Below are positions 32,166-41,418 of a stretch of 51,236 bases of DNA, piece after piece. The DNA lies in the NCBI GenBank assembly GCA_022564995.1, contig JADFKK010000011.1, positions 1 through 51,236 on the forward strand, in the 5' to 3' direction. The first letter of the stretch is position 1; each line of letters starts with the position of its first letter. This stretch comes from Planctomycetota bacterium. Its GTDB lineage: Bacteria; Planctomycetota; Planctomycetia; Pirellulales; JADFKK01. The position numbers were made by a program, and so were the translations under genes. The notes under the pieces were generated by a model. That model did no database searches. It saw only the letters and a program-made list of their open reading frames with translations, and was not told the DNA's origin.

Positions 32166-35100
32166 TTGAAGCGCCTTCGCTGAACGGACTGGACGCTCCG
32201 CAGAGCGCTCGACGCGGCTTTTCGCACGCTGGCGTTACTGCTTCGGGTCAGTTGCATGATCCTTGGAGCCGCCGGCTGGCCCGCCTTTCCCAGGTGCGCA
32301 AACGTGGCGAGCGTCAGGCGTACGACGTCAAGATCCTCGTCGTAGAGCTTTCTGGTGAGTGCGGGTACGGCGCTCGCTGCGGCCCCGCGCATGTATCGAA
32401 GCGACTCGATCGCCGCGTTGCGAACCGTGCGGCGCTCATCGTCGAGCGCCACGACCAGCACGGGAATCACGGTGTCGGCGGCCCCGGGGGCTCGTCCGAG
32501 AGCCCGGACGATGCTCGCTTGCAGCGTTTCACCTGTTCGTCCTTGCCGCTGCTTGTCCAGAAACAGCTCGACCAAAAGCGGAGCGAATGCGTCGGTGTTG
32601 GTCTTCGGCCCCGCCAACGCATCGAGCACCAGCTTGCGACGGGCCGACGAATCGCCTCGCACCGTTTCCCGAAAGAACTGCTGGACTGACTTTTCGGCGG
32701 GGCCGATTTGCATCATGGCTGCGACCAACGCCTTGAGTTCATCTTCGCTGGCCGCTTGAGCCCGCTTGACAAGCGCCGGACAGGCTCCGCGGGCATCGGC
32801 ACCGGCGGCGACCAACGTGTTGACGATCGCCAGATGGTGACTGTGCAGCGAAGTGTCGCTTAATGCCTCGATCAGAGCCGGCACTGCCTGAGAGATGTCG
32901 GTCTTCGACTTCAACAGCGCCTCGGCCGCCAGGCTGGCCAATCGTCGATCGCCAACGCGGGCCGTGATGGCCTGCAGCGCCCGCCGATCGTATTTTGCGA
33001 ACAGCGCCAGCGCCGTGACCGCGTTGGCTCGCACATGCTCATCCCGATCCTCCAAAGCGCGCAGCAACGTCGGCACCGAATCCTCGTGAAAGGTCGATAA
33101 CACGCCCAAGGCCTTCACGGCCCCTCGCCGCAGCCGCGCGTCGTCGCTGCCGGCCGCCTCGATTACCGCCGGCAGGGCGCCTGCGCGCATTCGACCCAGG
33201 ACGGCATGCAGCATTCTCGGAAAACGCTCGTCGTCATACCTCAGCGCGGCGATAACGTGGCGAAGAACCGACGGTCCCTTTGCTCGCAAGTTACTTAAAT
33301 ACCCGGCCGCATATCTGCGAACGTCGTAGTCTGGGTCCGCCAACGCTTTGAGAAAGAGCGGCAGATAGGGCTCTCGCTGCTTGTAGGTTTCACGGCTCGA
33401 AATCTCCCTGACAGACTTACTTACCGCCTTGACCGCCCAAAGTCGAATCTCGGGATCGGGATGATCCAACACTGCGATCAGCGCCTCGACATCCCGAGGC
33501 GTGGCATGTTCGATCGACAACAAGGTTGCCTTGGCCCGCCCGCCGTGTGTTTCATCGGACGCTAACCGCACGAGCAACGGAATCGAGGCGGGATTCGCCT
33601 GGGCAAGCGCCTCGCCGGCTGCCGCGCTGAGTTTCGGATCATGGCTTGTGAACATTCGCCGCAGTTCTACGATCGACTCGGGGGCGACCTCGCCAATGAC
33701 CTGGCCAATTTCCTTTCCGAATTTGCCCTCGTCTTCGAGGATCTCCAACAGCGCGGGCACCGCCTCCTTCGCTCTCGCGCCGGCGCTAACCAGCACGGCA
33801 ATAGCCAACCGGGTTTCCTCTTCGTTGGGCCTCTTACGAATGATCCGCATAACGCCGTCAATCGCTTCGGTCGGGAGTTTTCCCGGTTCGACCTTCGCCA
33901 GCGCGCGAAGCACTGTTGTGCGAACCAGCGGGCTTTCGTCGCCTAAGTGTCGGGCCAGCGGCCGAGCGATCTTCGGCCCCAGATGGATCACGCTCGACGC
34001 GGCATCTTTGCGAATCCGCGGATGGTCGTGTTCGATCGCTGCAACGAGAGGGTCGACATGCGCCGCGTCGATACGGCTAAGACCACGAAGGACACGAAAG
34101 GCGGCGTATTGAACGTCTGCGTTTTGGTGGTCGATGTACGGGATCAGCCCCTCGGCGCTAATGCCGCTGGTCTCGTAACGCCACCGCAGACCATTACCCA
34201 CGTGATAGAGCGTGTATTGATCCGTCCCGTCAAAGGCCATCAACAGCGCCGAGATGATCTTTTTGTGGTCGCCCTTGATTCCGCCTAGGGCGCTGGCCGC
34301 GTGCTGCCGAGCCTTGGGGCGCTTTTCGTCAAGCAGCGCTTCGATCAGCGGATCGACCGCAGGCGCACCGACCACCCGCAGAACGCGGGCGGCGCTGTGT
34401 CGCCACGAACTGTCCGGGTCACCTAGTTTCTCGATCAGCAGCGGAATGTGCTTTTCCGGAATCGAGCCGATCGCCACAAGAGCCAAGGCAGGGTCGGTCC
34501 CAATCCGTCGACCCGTCGACTCGAACATCTTCATCAAAGCGGGCACGGCCGCCCTCGCAGCGGGCCCCATCTTGTAAAGGAATTGGACCGCCCAGTGCGC
34601 GGTAATCGGTTCCTCGAGCAAAGGCACGATGCGCGGCACAAACCGCTTGGCGCGGTCGCCAAAGCCCGCCAGCGCGGTCGCCGCGCGGCCGTTTGCGGCA
34701 CGTCCTTTGTGAGACGTGATGGCATTGAACAGCGCGTCCATGATCTCGTCGGTTGGATTTCCAACTTTTCCCAGGACTTCGGCCGCCGAGAGACGGACGG
34801 ACGCATCTTCGTCTCTAAGCAGCACGATCAATATCGGCACCAAACGGCTCGGACATGTTTTCAAGCGCCGCAATGCCCCAGACGCGTACCGACGCACTTG
34901 CGCACGCTTGTCCTGTAGGGCCGTCTTGAAAGCCGGCACGGCACCCTCGCCGGCATCCGCCACGCGCCACCTAATGTCACCAATGATCCCGTAGTCCTTG
35001 TGGTTCAAGAGCTCCGCAAACACCGCACACGCCTTGGTGTCGAGCTGGTTCAGTTTGGCCAGCTCCGCGACAGCGTGTCCCCGCACGCGGGGGTCCGGGT

Positions 35101-35308
35101 GCGATAGCCTGGCCCGCAATTGCCGGACCTCTTCGTCGCGCTGTTTGGCCTCGAGGGCCGCAGCGTCCTTTGCCGCGGGTTCATCGCCAAGGGCGCCCGC
35201 AGGCACGCACAGCGAAAGCATGACGACGGCGCAGCCGATGAACTCAGCCGACCATCTGGTAGCCCAACGTCCCATTTCTCCCGAACGCGATAAAACACAA
35301 GCGGTCAT
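32162..35308 (-). CDS. Exported HEAT-repeat protein
   Basis: 1048 residues from ATG 35308 (AGGAC seven bases ahead). Signal peptide FIGCAVVMLSLCVPAGALGD. The rest is almost entirely HEAT/armadillo-like helical repeats: HPDPRVRGHAVAELAKLNQL, AQVRRYASGALRRL, EDASVRLSAAEVLGKVGN, PKARQHAASALGGIKGDHKK, DEHVRANAVTALALFAKYDR, and so on to the end. It forms a long solenoid for protein-protein contacts, here probably in the periplasm. It is the first gene of a coupled pair with the WD40 protein, so the two likely act together. Very Ala/Leu-rich; no catalytic motif. Confidence 0.9.
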   Translation of the reverse strand: MTACVLSRSGEMGRWATRWSAEFIGCAVVMLSLCVPAGALGDEPAAKDAAALEAKQRDEEVRQLRARLSHPDPRVRGHAVAELAKLNQLDTKACAVFAELLNHKDYGIIGDIRWRVADAGEGAVPAFKTALQDKRAQVRRYASGALRRLKTCPSRLVPILIVLLRDEDASVRLSAAEVLGKVGNPTDEIMDALFNAITSHKGRAANGRAATALAGFGDRAKRFVPRIVPLLEEPITAHWAVQFLYKMGPAARAAVPALMKMFESTGRRIGTDPALALVAIGSIPEKHIPLLIEKLGDPDSSWRHSAARVLRVVGAPAVDPLIEALLDEKRPKARQHAASALGGIKGDHKKIISALLMAFDGTDQYTLYHVGNGLRWRYETSGISAEGLIPYIDHQNADVQYAAFRVLRGLSRIDAAHVDPLVAAIEHDHPRIRKDAASSVIHLGPKIARPLARHLGDESPLVRTTVLRALAKVEPGKLPTEAIDGVMRIIRKRPNEEETRLAIAVLVSAGARAKEAVPALLEILEDEGKFGKEIGQVIGEVAPESIVELRRMFTSHDPKLSAAAGEALAQANPASIPLLVRLASDETHGGRAKATLLSIEHATPRDVEALIAVLDHPDPEIRLWAVKAVSKSVREISSRETYKQREPYLPLFLKALADPDYDVRRYAAGYLSNLRAKGPSVLRHVIAALRYDDERFPRMLHAVLGRMRAGALPAVIEAAGSDDARLRRGAVKALGVLSTFHEDSVPTLLRALEDRDEHVRANAVTALALFAKYDRRALQAITARVGDRRLASLAAEALLKSKTDISQAVPALIEALSDTSLHSHHLAIVNTLVAAGADARGACPALVKRAQAASEDELKALVAAMMQIGPAEKSVQQFFRETVRGDSSARRKLVLDALAGPKTNTDAFAPLLVELFLDKQRQGRTGETLQASIVRALGRAPGAADTVIPVLVVALDDERRTVRNAAIESLRYMRGAAASAVPALTRKLYDEDLDVVRLTLATFAHLGKAGQPAAPRIMQLTRSSNASVRKAASSALRSVQSVQRRRFK

Positions 35309-35735
35309 CCGACATGTCCTTTCGTGGCTGACAGGTCCAAGAACTCGGCGCCCGCTCTGATTGTAAGCCGTTCGGCCTCCCCGCCGCAACGTGTTGCGGA
35401 AAACTGCGTTGCTTGGCAGCCCGCCAATCCTCCGGAAGGCCGCGGTTTTCCGACGGATGAGCCTTATTTCTCAACCGGCGCAAAGGCCGGAGGGCTAAGC
35501 AGGCAAGCTATCCTCGACCGAGGCGCCGGCGATGATTGGATTTAGCGATGATCTGATACCCGGCTGCCGGAGCCATCGAGTGCGGTCTTGATCGTCTTGG
35601 CGCTGCGCGTCCTGCTCGTGTTCGCGCGGCGTTAACGGACGGATCGCGCAAATATAGGGATGTGATCGCAACGCCACCTTTCCGCGTTCCATCTGCGGAA
35701 TCGATTATCAAGTGGTCACTTTTCTACGCGAGTTT
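35309..35735. other. Intergenic region with no clear gene
   Basis: Between the HEAT gene start and the 3' end of a PEP-CTERM gene, both leftward. Short open frames at 35495-35711 look Arg-rich and not protein-like. I see no terminator with a T-run and no strong promoter. Confidence 0.4.
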
Positions 35736-36371
35736 CTACGATGGCTTGGCACGACGACGCTTGCGAGAAAAGAAGGTAAGTGTTATCGCTGCCAGGATCG
35801 CCAAACAGGCTGAAGAAGGTTCTGGCACCTCGGTCGTGATGCCATCGAAAATCAATTCCACACGCTCGATCTCAAATACGGGAGAGTCAATAACAGTAAT
35901 CGAGATCCAATCAATCGTGAAGAAGTCCTCAGTTTGAGAGAGCCGCAGCTCACCCGATCCGTCGAGCAAGTGAGTGAAGTAATCCTCGACATGCGGTTGG
36001 AGGAGCCCAAATTTCACTTCCCATGTTGACCCATCGTCATCCATCCTGCGGAACGACCCTCCCGGCGAGCTGAGCGGCCCGGGAAGTCCCGCCCCCAATT
36101 GTGGTTCAAAAGCCCTTACGTCACTTTCGCCTGTTAACCCGTTAGTATACCTGTACGTTCCATAGGACTTGATTTCACCCACGATCCGTACCGTAATTTC
36201 GTCGATGTATTGGAAAGACACGCCCATATCAAAGGGAACAACGATCCACGGATCGCTCGGCTTAAACTCCCCGGCTACGTCGGACACTTCGATTGAAACG
36301 ATCTCCGACCGAACGACTGGCGTGAAGAGCAAGACCAGAAGCAGGGCAATAGCTAAACGAACGTACAACAT
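35736..36371 (-). CDS. PEP-CTERM exported protein
   Basis: 211 residues. Signal peptide LAIALLLVLLFTPVVRS, then a beta-rich body with acidic surface (VVPFDMGVSFQYIDEITVRI, FFTIDWISITVIDSPVFEIE) and the sorting tail VPEPSSACLAILAAITLTFF then SRKRRR. Compared with neighbours the gene is noticeably less GC-rich. Single gene, function unknown; no paralogue in the window. Confidence 0.85.
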   Translation of the reverse strand: MLYVRLAIALLLVLLFTPVVRSEIVSIEVSDVAGEFKPSDPWIVVPFDMGVSFQYIDEITVRIVGEIKSYGTYRYTNGLTGESDVRAFEPQLGAGLPGPLSSPGGSFRRMDDDGSTWEVKFGLLQPHVEDYFTHLLDGSGELRLSQTEDFFTIDWISITVIDSPVFEIERVELIFDGITTEVPEPSSACLAILAAITLTFFSRKRRRAKPS

Positions 36372-36789
36372 CGTGTGACTCCCTTGATCTCAATGAACCC
36401 GGAAAAACTAGGTGACTTGCCTATTCTACTAGGCCGGTTATTCGCTGCGAGTGTCACGGTGAAATGCGCGAAGTGTCACGGTGAAATGCGCGAATCGAAG
36501 GCAACTTTCGTCCCCCGCGCCATGTTGCCTGTGGTAATCGTCCGATGCGACCATCATGTTTTCTCACGCTCTGATGTCGGCGAACGCAGCAATATCGTTA
36601 CCACCCCCCCCGAAAAAAAAAGAAAAAGTGACTTATTCGCGAGATATTGGCTCAACACTCTCCATAAAAAAGGCCGTTTCTGACCGGCAAGGCACCGCGT
36701 TTGTAGAATGAAAGGTGGGGAAGTCGGAAAATCTGGCCCAGCGCGTGACATTCCCCCAGCGTTCCGGCCTGGATAGGTAGGAGCTTCTC
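36372..36789. other. Divergent intergenic region upstream of the sigma factor
   Basis: Contains the 22-base tandem duplication at 36450-36493, a C-run/A-run at about 36603-36625 and an A/T-rich stretch. Near 36702 GTAGAATG could be a -10 but a proper -35 is not clear. No gene. Confidence 0.4.
36450..36493. repeat. Perfect 22-base tandem duplication
   Basis: Two exact head-to-tail copies of a unit starting AGTGTCACGGTGAAATGCGC. Either a recent slippage event or paired binding sites; it lies about 300 bases upstream of the sigma factor gene. Confidence 0.85.
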
Positions 36790-37422
36790 ATGTCCCCTCC
36801 CCGGGAAGATAATCCGATCGAGTTGATTGCGGACGCCCGCGGCGGAACCGATGGGTCGCTGGGCCGGCTGCTACTGCTCTACACCAACTACCTGAAGTTC
36901 CTGGCCACGATGCACATCGACCCGCGCATCCGGGCCAGGGTGAGCCCCTCGGACATCGTGCAGGAGACGTTTTACGAGGCCCAGCGCGACTTCGGGCAAT
37001 TTCGCGGGCAATCGGAACCGGAATTTCTGGCCTGGCTGCGGCGCATTCTGGTCAATAATCTGGCGCGTCAGGTGGAGCGGCATCTGCTCACCAAGAAACG
37101 CGACGTGCGGCGCGAGGTTAAGTTGGATGAAATCGGCGCCTCGATGGAGCGATCGACCATGCGGCTGGGCGCGATTTTGGTCGATCGGGGCGATTCGCCG
37201 AGCGGCGACGCGGCACGCAGCGAACGGGCCGTGATTCTGGTCGACGCCCTGGCCGAATTGCCGGCCGACTATCGCGACGTGCTGGTGCTGCGCCACGTCC
37301 AGAGTCTTTCGTTTGACGAGATCGGCCGGCGGATGGAGCGATCGAGCGGCGCGACACGGATGTTATGGCTGCGGGCCATGGAACGACTACGACCACTCCT
37401 TGAAACACGGGGTCTGCGATGA
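36790..37422 (+). CDS. ECF-type RNA polymerase sigma factor
   Basis: 210 residues. Region 2: GRLLLLYTNYLKFLATMHID, VSPSDIVQETFYEAQRDFGQ, EFLAWLRRILVNNLARQVER. Region 4: LAELPADYRDVLVLRHVQSL followed by SFDEIGRRMERSSGATRMLW, the helix-turn-helix for the -35 box. This is the planctomycete ECF group that sits before protein kinases. Its TGA overlaps the kinase ATG (ATGA at 37419-37422), so translation is coupled. AGGAG precedes the ATG. Likely controlled by the kinase next to it, perhaps for envelope genes downstream. Confidence 0.92.
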   Translation: MSPPREDNPIELIADARGGTDGSLGRLLLLYTNYLKFLATMHIDPRIRARVSPSDIVQETFYEAQRDFGQFRGQSEPEFLAWLRRILVNNLARQVERHLLTKKRDVRREVKLDEIGASMERSTMRLGAILVDRGDSPSGDAARSERAVILVDALAELPADYRDVLVLRHVQSLSFDEIGRRMERSSGATRMLWLRAMERLRPLLETRGLR

Positions 37423-40244
37423 ACCTTAGCGTGACCGAAGGCTCGCCGTTGTTGGCCGACCTCAATGCCGACGATCAACAGCGGCTGGCGAGCATTCTCG
37501 AACAGTATCTGATCGAATTTGAAAAGGGCCTGCCGGTCGATCAAGAACAACTGATCGCCCGAAACGCGGATCTGGCCGAGCCGCTGCGCGCCTATCTAAA
37601 GAGCATTCATCTGCTGCACGAAGCCGCCGGAGCAGTGGCCGCGCCGAAAATGCCGTCGGCAGCGTCGCCGGATACCACGTCGACTGAATCGCCGGCGCTG
37701 GGCCTGCTGGGCGATTTTCGCATCGGGCGAGAGATCGGCCGCGGCGGTATGGGCGTGGTTTACGAGGCACATCAGATTTCGCTCGATCGGCAGGTCGCGA
37801 TCAAGGTGCTGCCGTTCGTCGCCGTGCTCGACCAGAAGCAGATCGCCCGATTCAAGAACGAAGCCCAGGCCGCCGCGCAATTGCACCACCCACACATCGT
37901 GCCGGTCTACTCCGTCGGCTGCGAGCGGGGCGTCCATTATTATGCCATGCAGTTGATCGAGGGGCAGAGCCTGGCGGAAGTGATTGAAGCAATTCGGAAT
38001 TCGGAATTGGGAATTCGGAAAGGTGAGGGCGTAGAGCGGAGGGCAGAGAGCGGAGAGCGGAAAGCGGAAAAAGCGAAGCAACAATCGCCAGCCAGCCCCC
38101 AGTCCCCAGCCCCCAGCCCCCAGCCCCCCGTTTCCAAATCCCAAATTGAAACGGCCGTCGCCCTCTCCACCCAGCGCGAGTCCGACTCGCCGGGCTTCTT
38201 CCGCACGGTGGCCCGGCTGGGCGTCGAGGCGGCCGAGGCGCTGCAGCACGCGCACGAGCAAGGCGTGATTCATCGCGACGTGAAGCCGTCGAACCTGATG
38301 ATCGATCGGGCGGGGAAGCTCTGGATCACCGACTTCGGGCTGGCCCGCGTTAGCTCCGACTCCAGCTTGACCGTGACCGGCGATGTGCTGGGAACGGCCC
38401 GCTACATGAGCCCCGAGCAGGCGGCCGGACGGACGGCGCTGGTCGACGAACGGGCGGACGTTTACTCGCTGGGCGTCACCCTATACGAGGCGCTCACGCT
38501 GCGGCACGCCTTCGACGGCGAGGGCCGGGAGCAGATTCTGCGGAACATCGCGGAGGTCGAACCGGCGGCGCCGCGGCGAATCAATCCGGCCATTCCACGT
38601 GATCTGGAGACGATCGTTCTGACGGCCTGCGCGAAGGAGCGCCAACATCGATACGAAACGGCCGGCGAGATGGCCGATGACTTGAAACGATTTCTGGCCG
38701 GCGAGCCGACCCATGCCCGCCGCGCGACGCTGCTCGATCGATCCACGCGCTGGGGCCGGCGCCATCGCCGCACGGTCGCGGCGGCGGCGGCGTTGCTGAT
38801 CGTGGTGAGTGTCGGTTCGGCGATCAGCGCCGTCATGCTCTCCAGCGAACAACAACGGACGCGGGCGGCGCTGGCCGAATCGCAAACTAATCTCGATCGC
38901 GCCGAGACCAACTATCGCGTGGCCCGCGGCGTGGTTGATCGGCTGATTAGCCAACACGCCCAGAAGTTGGCCGAAATCCCGGGCACGGAGCAGGCGCGTG
39001 CGGAGCTGCTCCACGCCTCGCTGGGCTATTATGAACTGTTCATCGAGCAAGCCGGCGACGATCCGACGTTGCGGTCGGACTTGGCCATCACCTACACGAA
39101 AGTCGGTGTCGTCAAGGAACAGATCGGTTCGATCGATGAGGCAATCGAAGCCTACCGCACGGCGGCCGGGCTGTTCGAGCGGTCGATCGAATCCGATCCG
39201 TCACGGCCCGCGCCGCGCCGCGATCTGGCACGCTGCCGGAACAATTGGGCCCTGCTGCTGGGCCGGGCCGGCAAGACGGAGGCGGCCGAGCGAGAGTTTC
39301 ACGAGGCGCTGAGATTGCAGAGGGAACTTGTCGCAAAGGACGATCAAGTCAACGACGAATCCGAATTTCTCTACGATCTGGCGCTGACCCATAACAACCT
39401 GGGCTTGCTCTACAGCCAAACCGGGCGGGCAAAACAGGCCCGGGATGCGTTCGATCGGGCGCTGGCCATTCAAACGAAGTTGGTCGAACGACAGCCCGAC
39501 GACCAGCAGCGATCGGCCTCGCTGGCGGCGACCTATAACAACCTCAGTTACCTTCAGCGGGCCACCGACGTGGAGGCAGCCCGGCGAGCCAACCAGCGGG
39601 CCGTCGGCATTTTGGAAAAGCTACACGAGACCTATCCTCAGGCCGCCCGGTATCAAAACGAGCTGGCGATCTGCTACAGCAATCTTGGCGCCCTGGAGGC
39701 TCAGGCAGGCAAATACACGGACGCAAGCGACTCATACGGCAAGGCGATCTCGCTGCAGGAGGAGCTTCGTCGCAAGGCGCCGGGTGTGGTGCGATACCGG
39801 CGCGATCTGGCGGTGAGCTACAACAATCTCGGCCGGGTGCTCACCAAGGCGAAGCGGCTCGACGATGCCGAGGTTGCTTTTCGCTCCGCCGAGTCGATCC
39901 TTGAATTGCTCGTCCGCGACGATTCAGGGGAGCTGAGTTACCGCAGCAGCCTGGGCGGCGTCTACAACAATCTGGGCCGCGTCTATTCCCAACGCGATCG
40001 CCACGACGAGGCGCTGGGGGCCTACCGGCAGGCCGTCGAACACCAACGCTTCGCCGTCGAGCAGGCCCCCAAGGTCAGCCGCTTCCGCCAGTTCCTCGTG
40101 GTCCATTACGACAATTATGCCGAAGCACTACGACGGTTAAATCGACACGACGAAGCCGATCAGATCGCCGCGGCGCGTCAGCAACTGCGAGGAATCGATT
40201 CCGCTGCACAGCTCACCTCGGGAGGTGACAACCATGGTCCGTAA
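37419..40244 (+). CDS. Membrane Ser/Thr protein kinase with TPR domain
   Basis: 941 residues. Kinase domain about 98-430: IGRGGMGVVYEAH, Lys129 in VAIKVLPF, catalytic HRDVKPSN (Asp287), DFG at 305-307, GTARYMSPEQAAG; all key residues intact. Between the hinge and helix E lies an unusual insert of about 50 residues (191-241), Glu/Arg-rich then Ser/Pro-rich, produced by a repeat tract at DNA level. One membrane helix (452-474) is followed by a coiled coil and a long set of TPR units (for example YDLALTHNNLGLLYSQTGRA, YRRDLAVSYNNLGRVLTKAK). Coupled to the sigma factor upstream and overlapping the LEPR protein gene downstream by 11 bases. It likely senses envelope state through the TPR part and phosphorylates cytoplasmic targets. 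Confidence 0.92.
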   Translation: MNLSVTEGSPLLADLNADDQQRLASILEQYLIEFEKGLPVDQEQLIARNADLAEPLRAYLKSIHLLHEAAGAVAAPKMPSAASPDTTSTESPALGLLGDFRIGREIGRGGMGVVYEAHQISLDRQVAIKVLPFVAVLDQKQIARFKNEAQAAAQLHHPHIVPVYSVGCERGVHYYAMQLIEGQSLAEVIEAIRNSELGIRKGEGVERRAESGERKAEKAKQQSPASPQSPAPSPQPPVSKSQIETAVALSTQRESDSPGFFRTVARLGVEAAEALQHAHEQGVIHRDVKPSNLMIDRAGKLWITDFGLARVSSDSSLTVTGDVLGTARYMSPEQAAGRTALVDERADVYSLGVTLYEALTLRHAFDGEGREQILRNIAEVEPAAPRRINPAIPRDLETIVLTACAKERQHRYETAGEMADDLKRFLAGEPTHARRATLLDRSTRWGRRHRRTVAAAAALLIVVSVGSAISAVMLSSEQQRTRAALAESQTNLDRAETNYRVARGVVDRLISQHAQKLAEIPGTEQARAELLHASLGYYELFIEQAGDDPTLRSDLAITYTKVGVVKEQIGSIDEAIEAYRTAAGLFERSIESDPSRPAPRRDLARCRNNWALLLGRAGKTEAAEREFHEALRLQRELVAKDDQVNDESEFLYDLALTHNNLGLLYSQTGRAKQARDAFDRALAIQTKLVERQPDDQQRSASLAATYNNLSYLQRATDVEAARRANQRAVGILEKLHETYPQAARYQNELAICYSNLGALEAQAGKYTDASDSYGKAISLQEELRRKAPGVVRYRRDLAVSYNNLGRVLTKAKRLDDAEVAFRSAESILELLVRDDSGELSYRSSLGGVYNNLGRVYSQRDRHDEALGAYRQAVEHQRFAVEQAPKVSRFRQFLVVHYDNYAEALRRLNRHDEADQIAAARQQLRGIDSAAQLTSGGDNHGP
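37985..38137. repeat. Repeat tract inserted in frame in the kinase gene
   Basis: Consecutive parts: GAATTCGGAATTGGGAATTC type repeats, GGAGAGCGGAAAGCGGA type repeats, and then CCCCAGTCCCCAGCCCCCAG. The last part is the same family as 638-797 and 25799-25972, and the junction GAAGCAACAATCGCC echoes the GGAAGCAAGG linker of those tracts. Frame is maintained, so the kinase carries a disordered loop. Confidence 0.8.
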
Positions 40245-41298
40245 ACACGCTCTTGGCCTCATTCGACGATTCGACCTAAGAGAAAAATTGCCCCGACGCA
40301 AGCGGCCAGCCGATCGGTCCATGTTCCGCTCGCTGCGCATCGAGGCGATTGAAGCCCGCGTCTTGCTCTCGGCGGTGGGAGTCGATTCGGACGGCCTGTT
40401 GGATATCGCGCCCGAAAATTCCGAGGCTGCTGTGTTCACGTTCAACTTGAGCGGTGACCCCGTCGTGGCTCGTGCTTTGGGAAATTTCGTTCTTAGCGGC
40501 GCGCGGGCTCAAGTCGATTCTTCCTCGGGTGACGGGGGCATCGACGCAAATGGCCAGCCTTCGATGAAAATGGAAACGCCCGCCTTCGCTCGCTTCGTGC
40601 CGGAGCAAGTCCACCGCACTGCCTTCACGCAAGATCCCGAAGACCTTGTCGACATCACCGTGGCGATGAGTGTGTCGCAGCGCCCGGGGTCGCTCGAGGC
40701 GGGTGGACTGCGAGGGAAGTTCCGACGGGTCGTCGATCACACGTTGATTCACCGAGCGGAGCAGAGCGGCCATCAAATGCTGGCCGTCGACGGACAATAC
40801 GCCATGCTGCAGGCGTTTGAATTGTCGGGCCGCGATTTCGATTCCCACGAAGCGGGCAATGCCGCTGCGGACGGCCAATCGCCGGCGCCGAATCGCGTTG
40901 ATCCGCCGCCGCCCGATGCACGACCGCGTGAGGGTGACGTGACGCAAGCATCTTCCACGAGCCAGCGGCAAGAGGACACCGCGCGGCGCGATGCGCTGTC
41001 GGACTCGCCAGCCGAAGCGGTGCTGAAAGCCAACGAATCGGCGCGCGACGACCAGCGGGTCACGGTCTCGCCCCAGCCAATCGGCCGCAGCCCACACGCC
41101 GCCCTCTTCGAGGAACTCGGCGACCACCAAGCCTCGGACCTGTTCGGACCGGCCGCCTATCTCAATCTCGGCCGCAAAAGCGGCATCGCCCCGGCGCTGA
41201 TCGTCGCGGCCGGCGGCCAGCTTCTATTCGGAGCCTCGTGGCGCACTCGCCGCCGGCTTTCGCCCGAACCCGCCATCGAGCGTCCGCTACGGCGGTAG
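40234..41298 (+). CDS. LEPR-XLL-type envelope protein
   Basis: 354 residues from ATG 40234 (GGGAGG ahead; overlaps the kinase stop). A long basic N-terminus leads into RSLRIEAIEARVLLSAV (residues 32-48), a variant of the LEPR-x-LL signal typical for big planctomycete surface proteins. The middle is Asp/Gln/Pro/Ser-rich and low in hydrophobic residues; near the end there is one hydrophobic stretch (GIAPALIVAAGGQLLFGA) followed by basic residues. Probably an exported, membrane-attached protein. Its overlap with the kinase puts it in the sigma-kinase operon, so it may be a substrate or sensor partner. Confidence 0.7.
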   Translation: MVRKHALGLIRRFDLREKLPRRKRPADRSMFRSLRIEAIEARVLLSAVGVDSDGLLDIAPENSEAAVFTFNLSGDPVVARALGNFVLSGARAQVDSSSGDGGIDANGQPSMKMETPAFARFVPEQVHRTAFTQDPEDLVDITVAMSVSQRPGSLEAGGLRGKFRRVVDHTLIHRAEQSGHQMLAVDGQYAMLQAFELSGRDFDSHEAGNAAADGQSPAPNRVDPPPPDARPREGDVTQASSTSQRQEDTARRDALSDSPAEAVLKANESARDDQRVTVSPQPIGRSPHAALFEELGDHQASDLFGPAAYLNLGRKSGIAPALIVAAGGQLLFGASWRTRRRLSPEPAIERPLRR

Positions 41299-41418
41299 GT
41301 TACACTGCGAATGCCACCGCAAACAGAAAAAATGATCCGTTGCGCGTGGCGCTGCCCGCAGAAGACCGGCCTAGTAAAGTAGGGCCGGATTCTCATCAAC
41401 GCACCTTGGAGTCTTGGA

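Noticed and set aside
35495..35711. Short leftward frames that might be a small gene
   Set aside because: Arg-rich, no ribosome site or domain; composition equal to random frames of the region.
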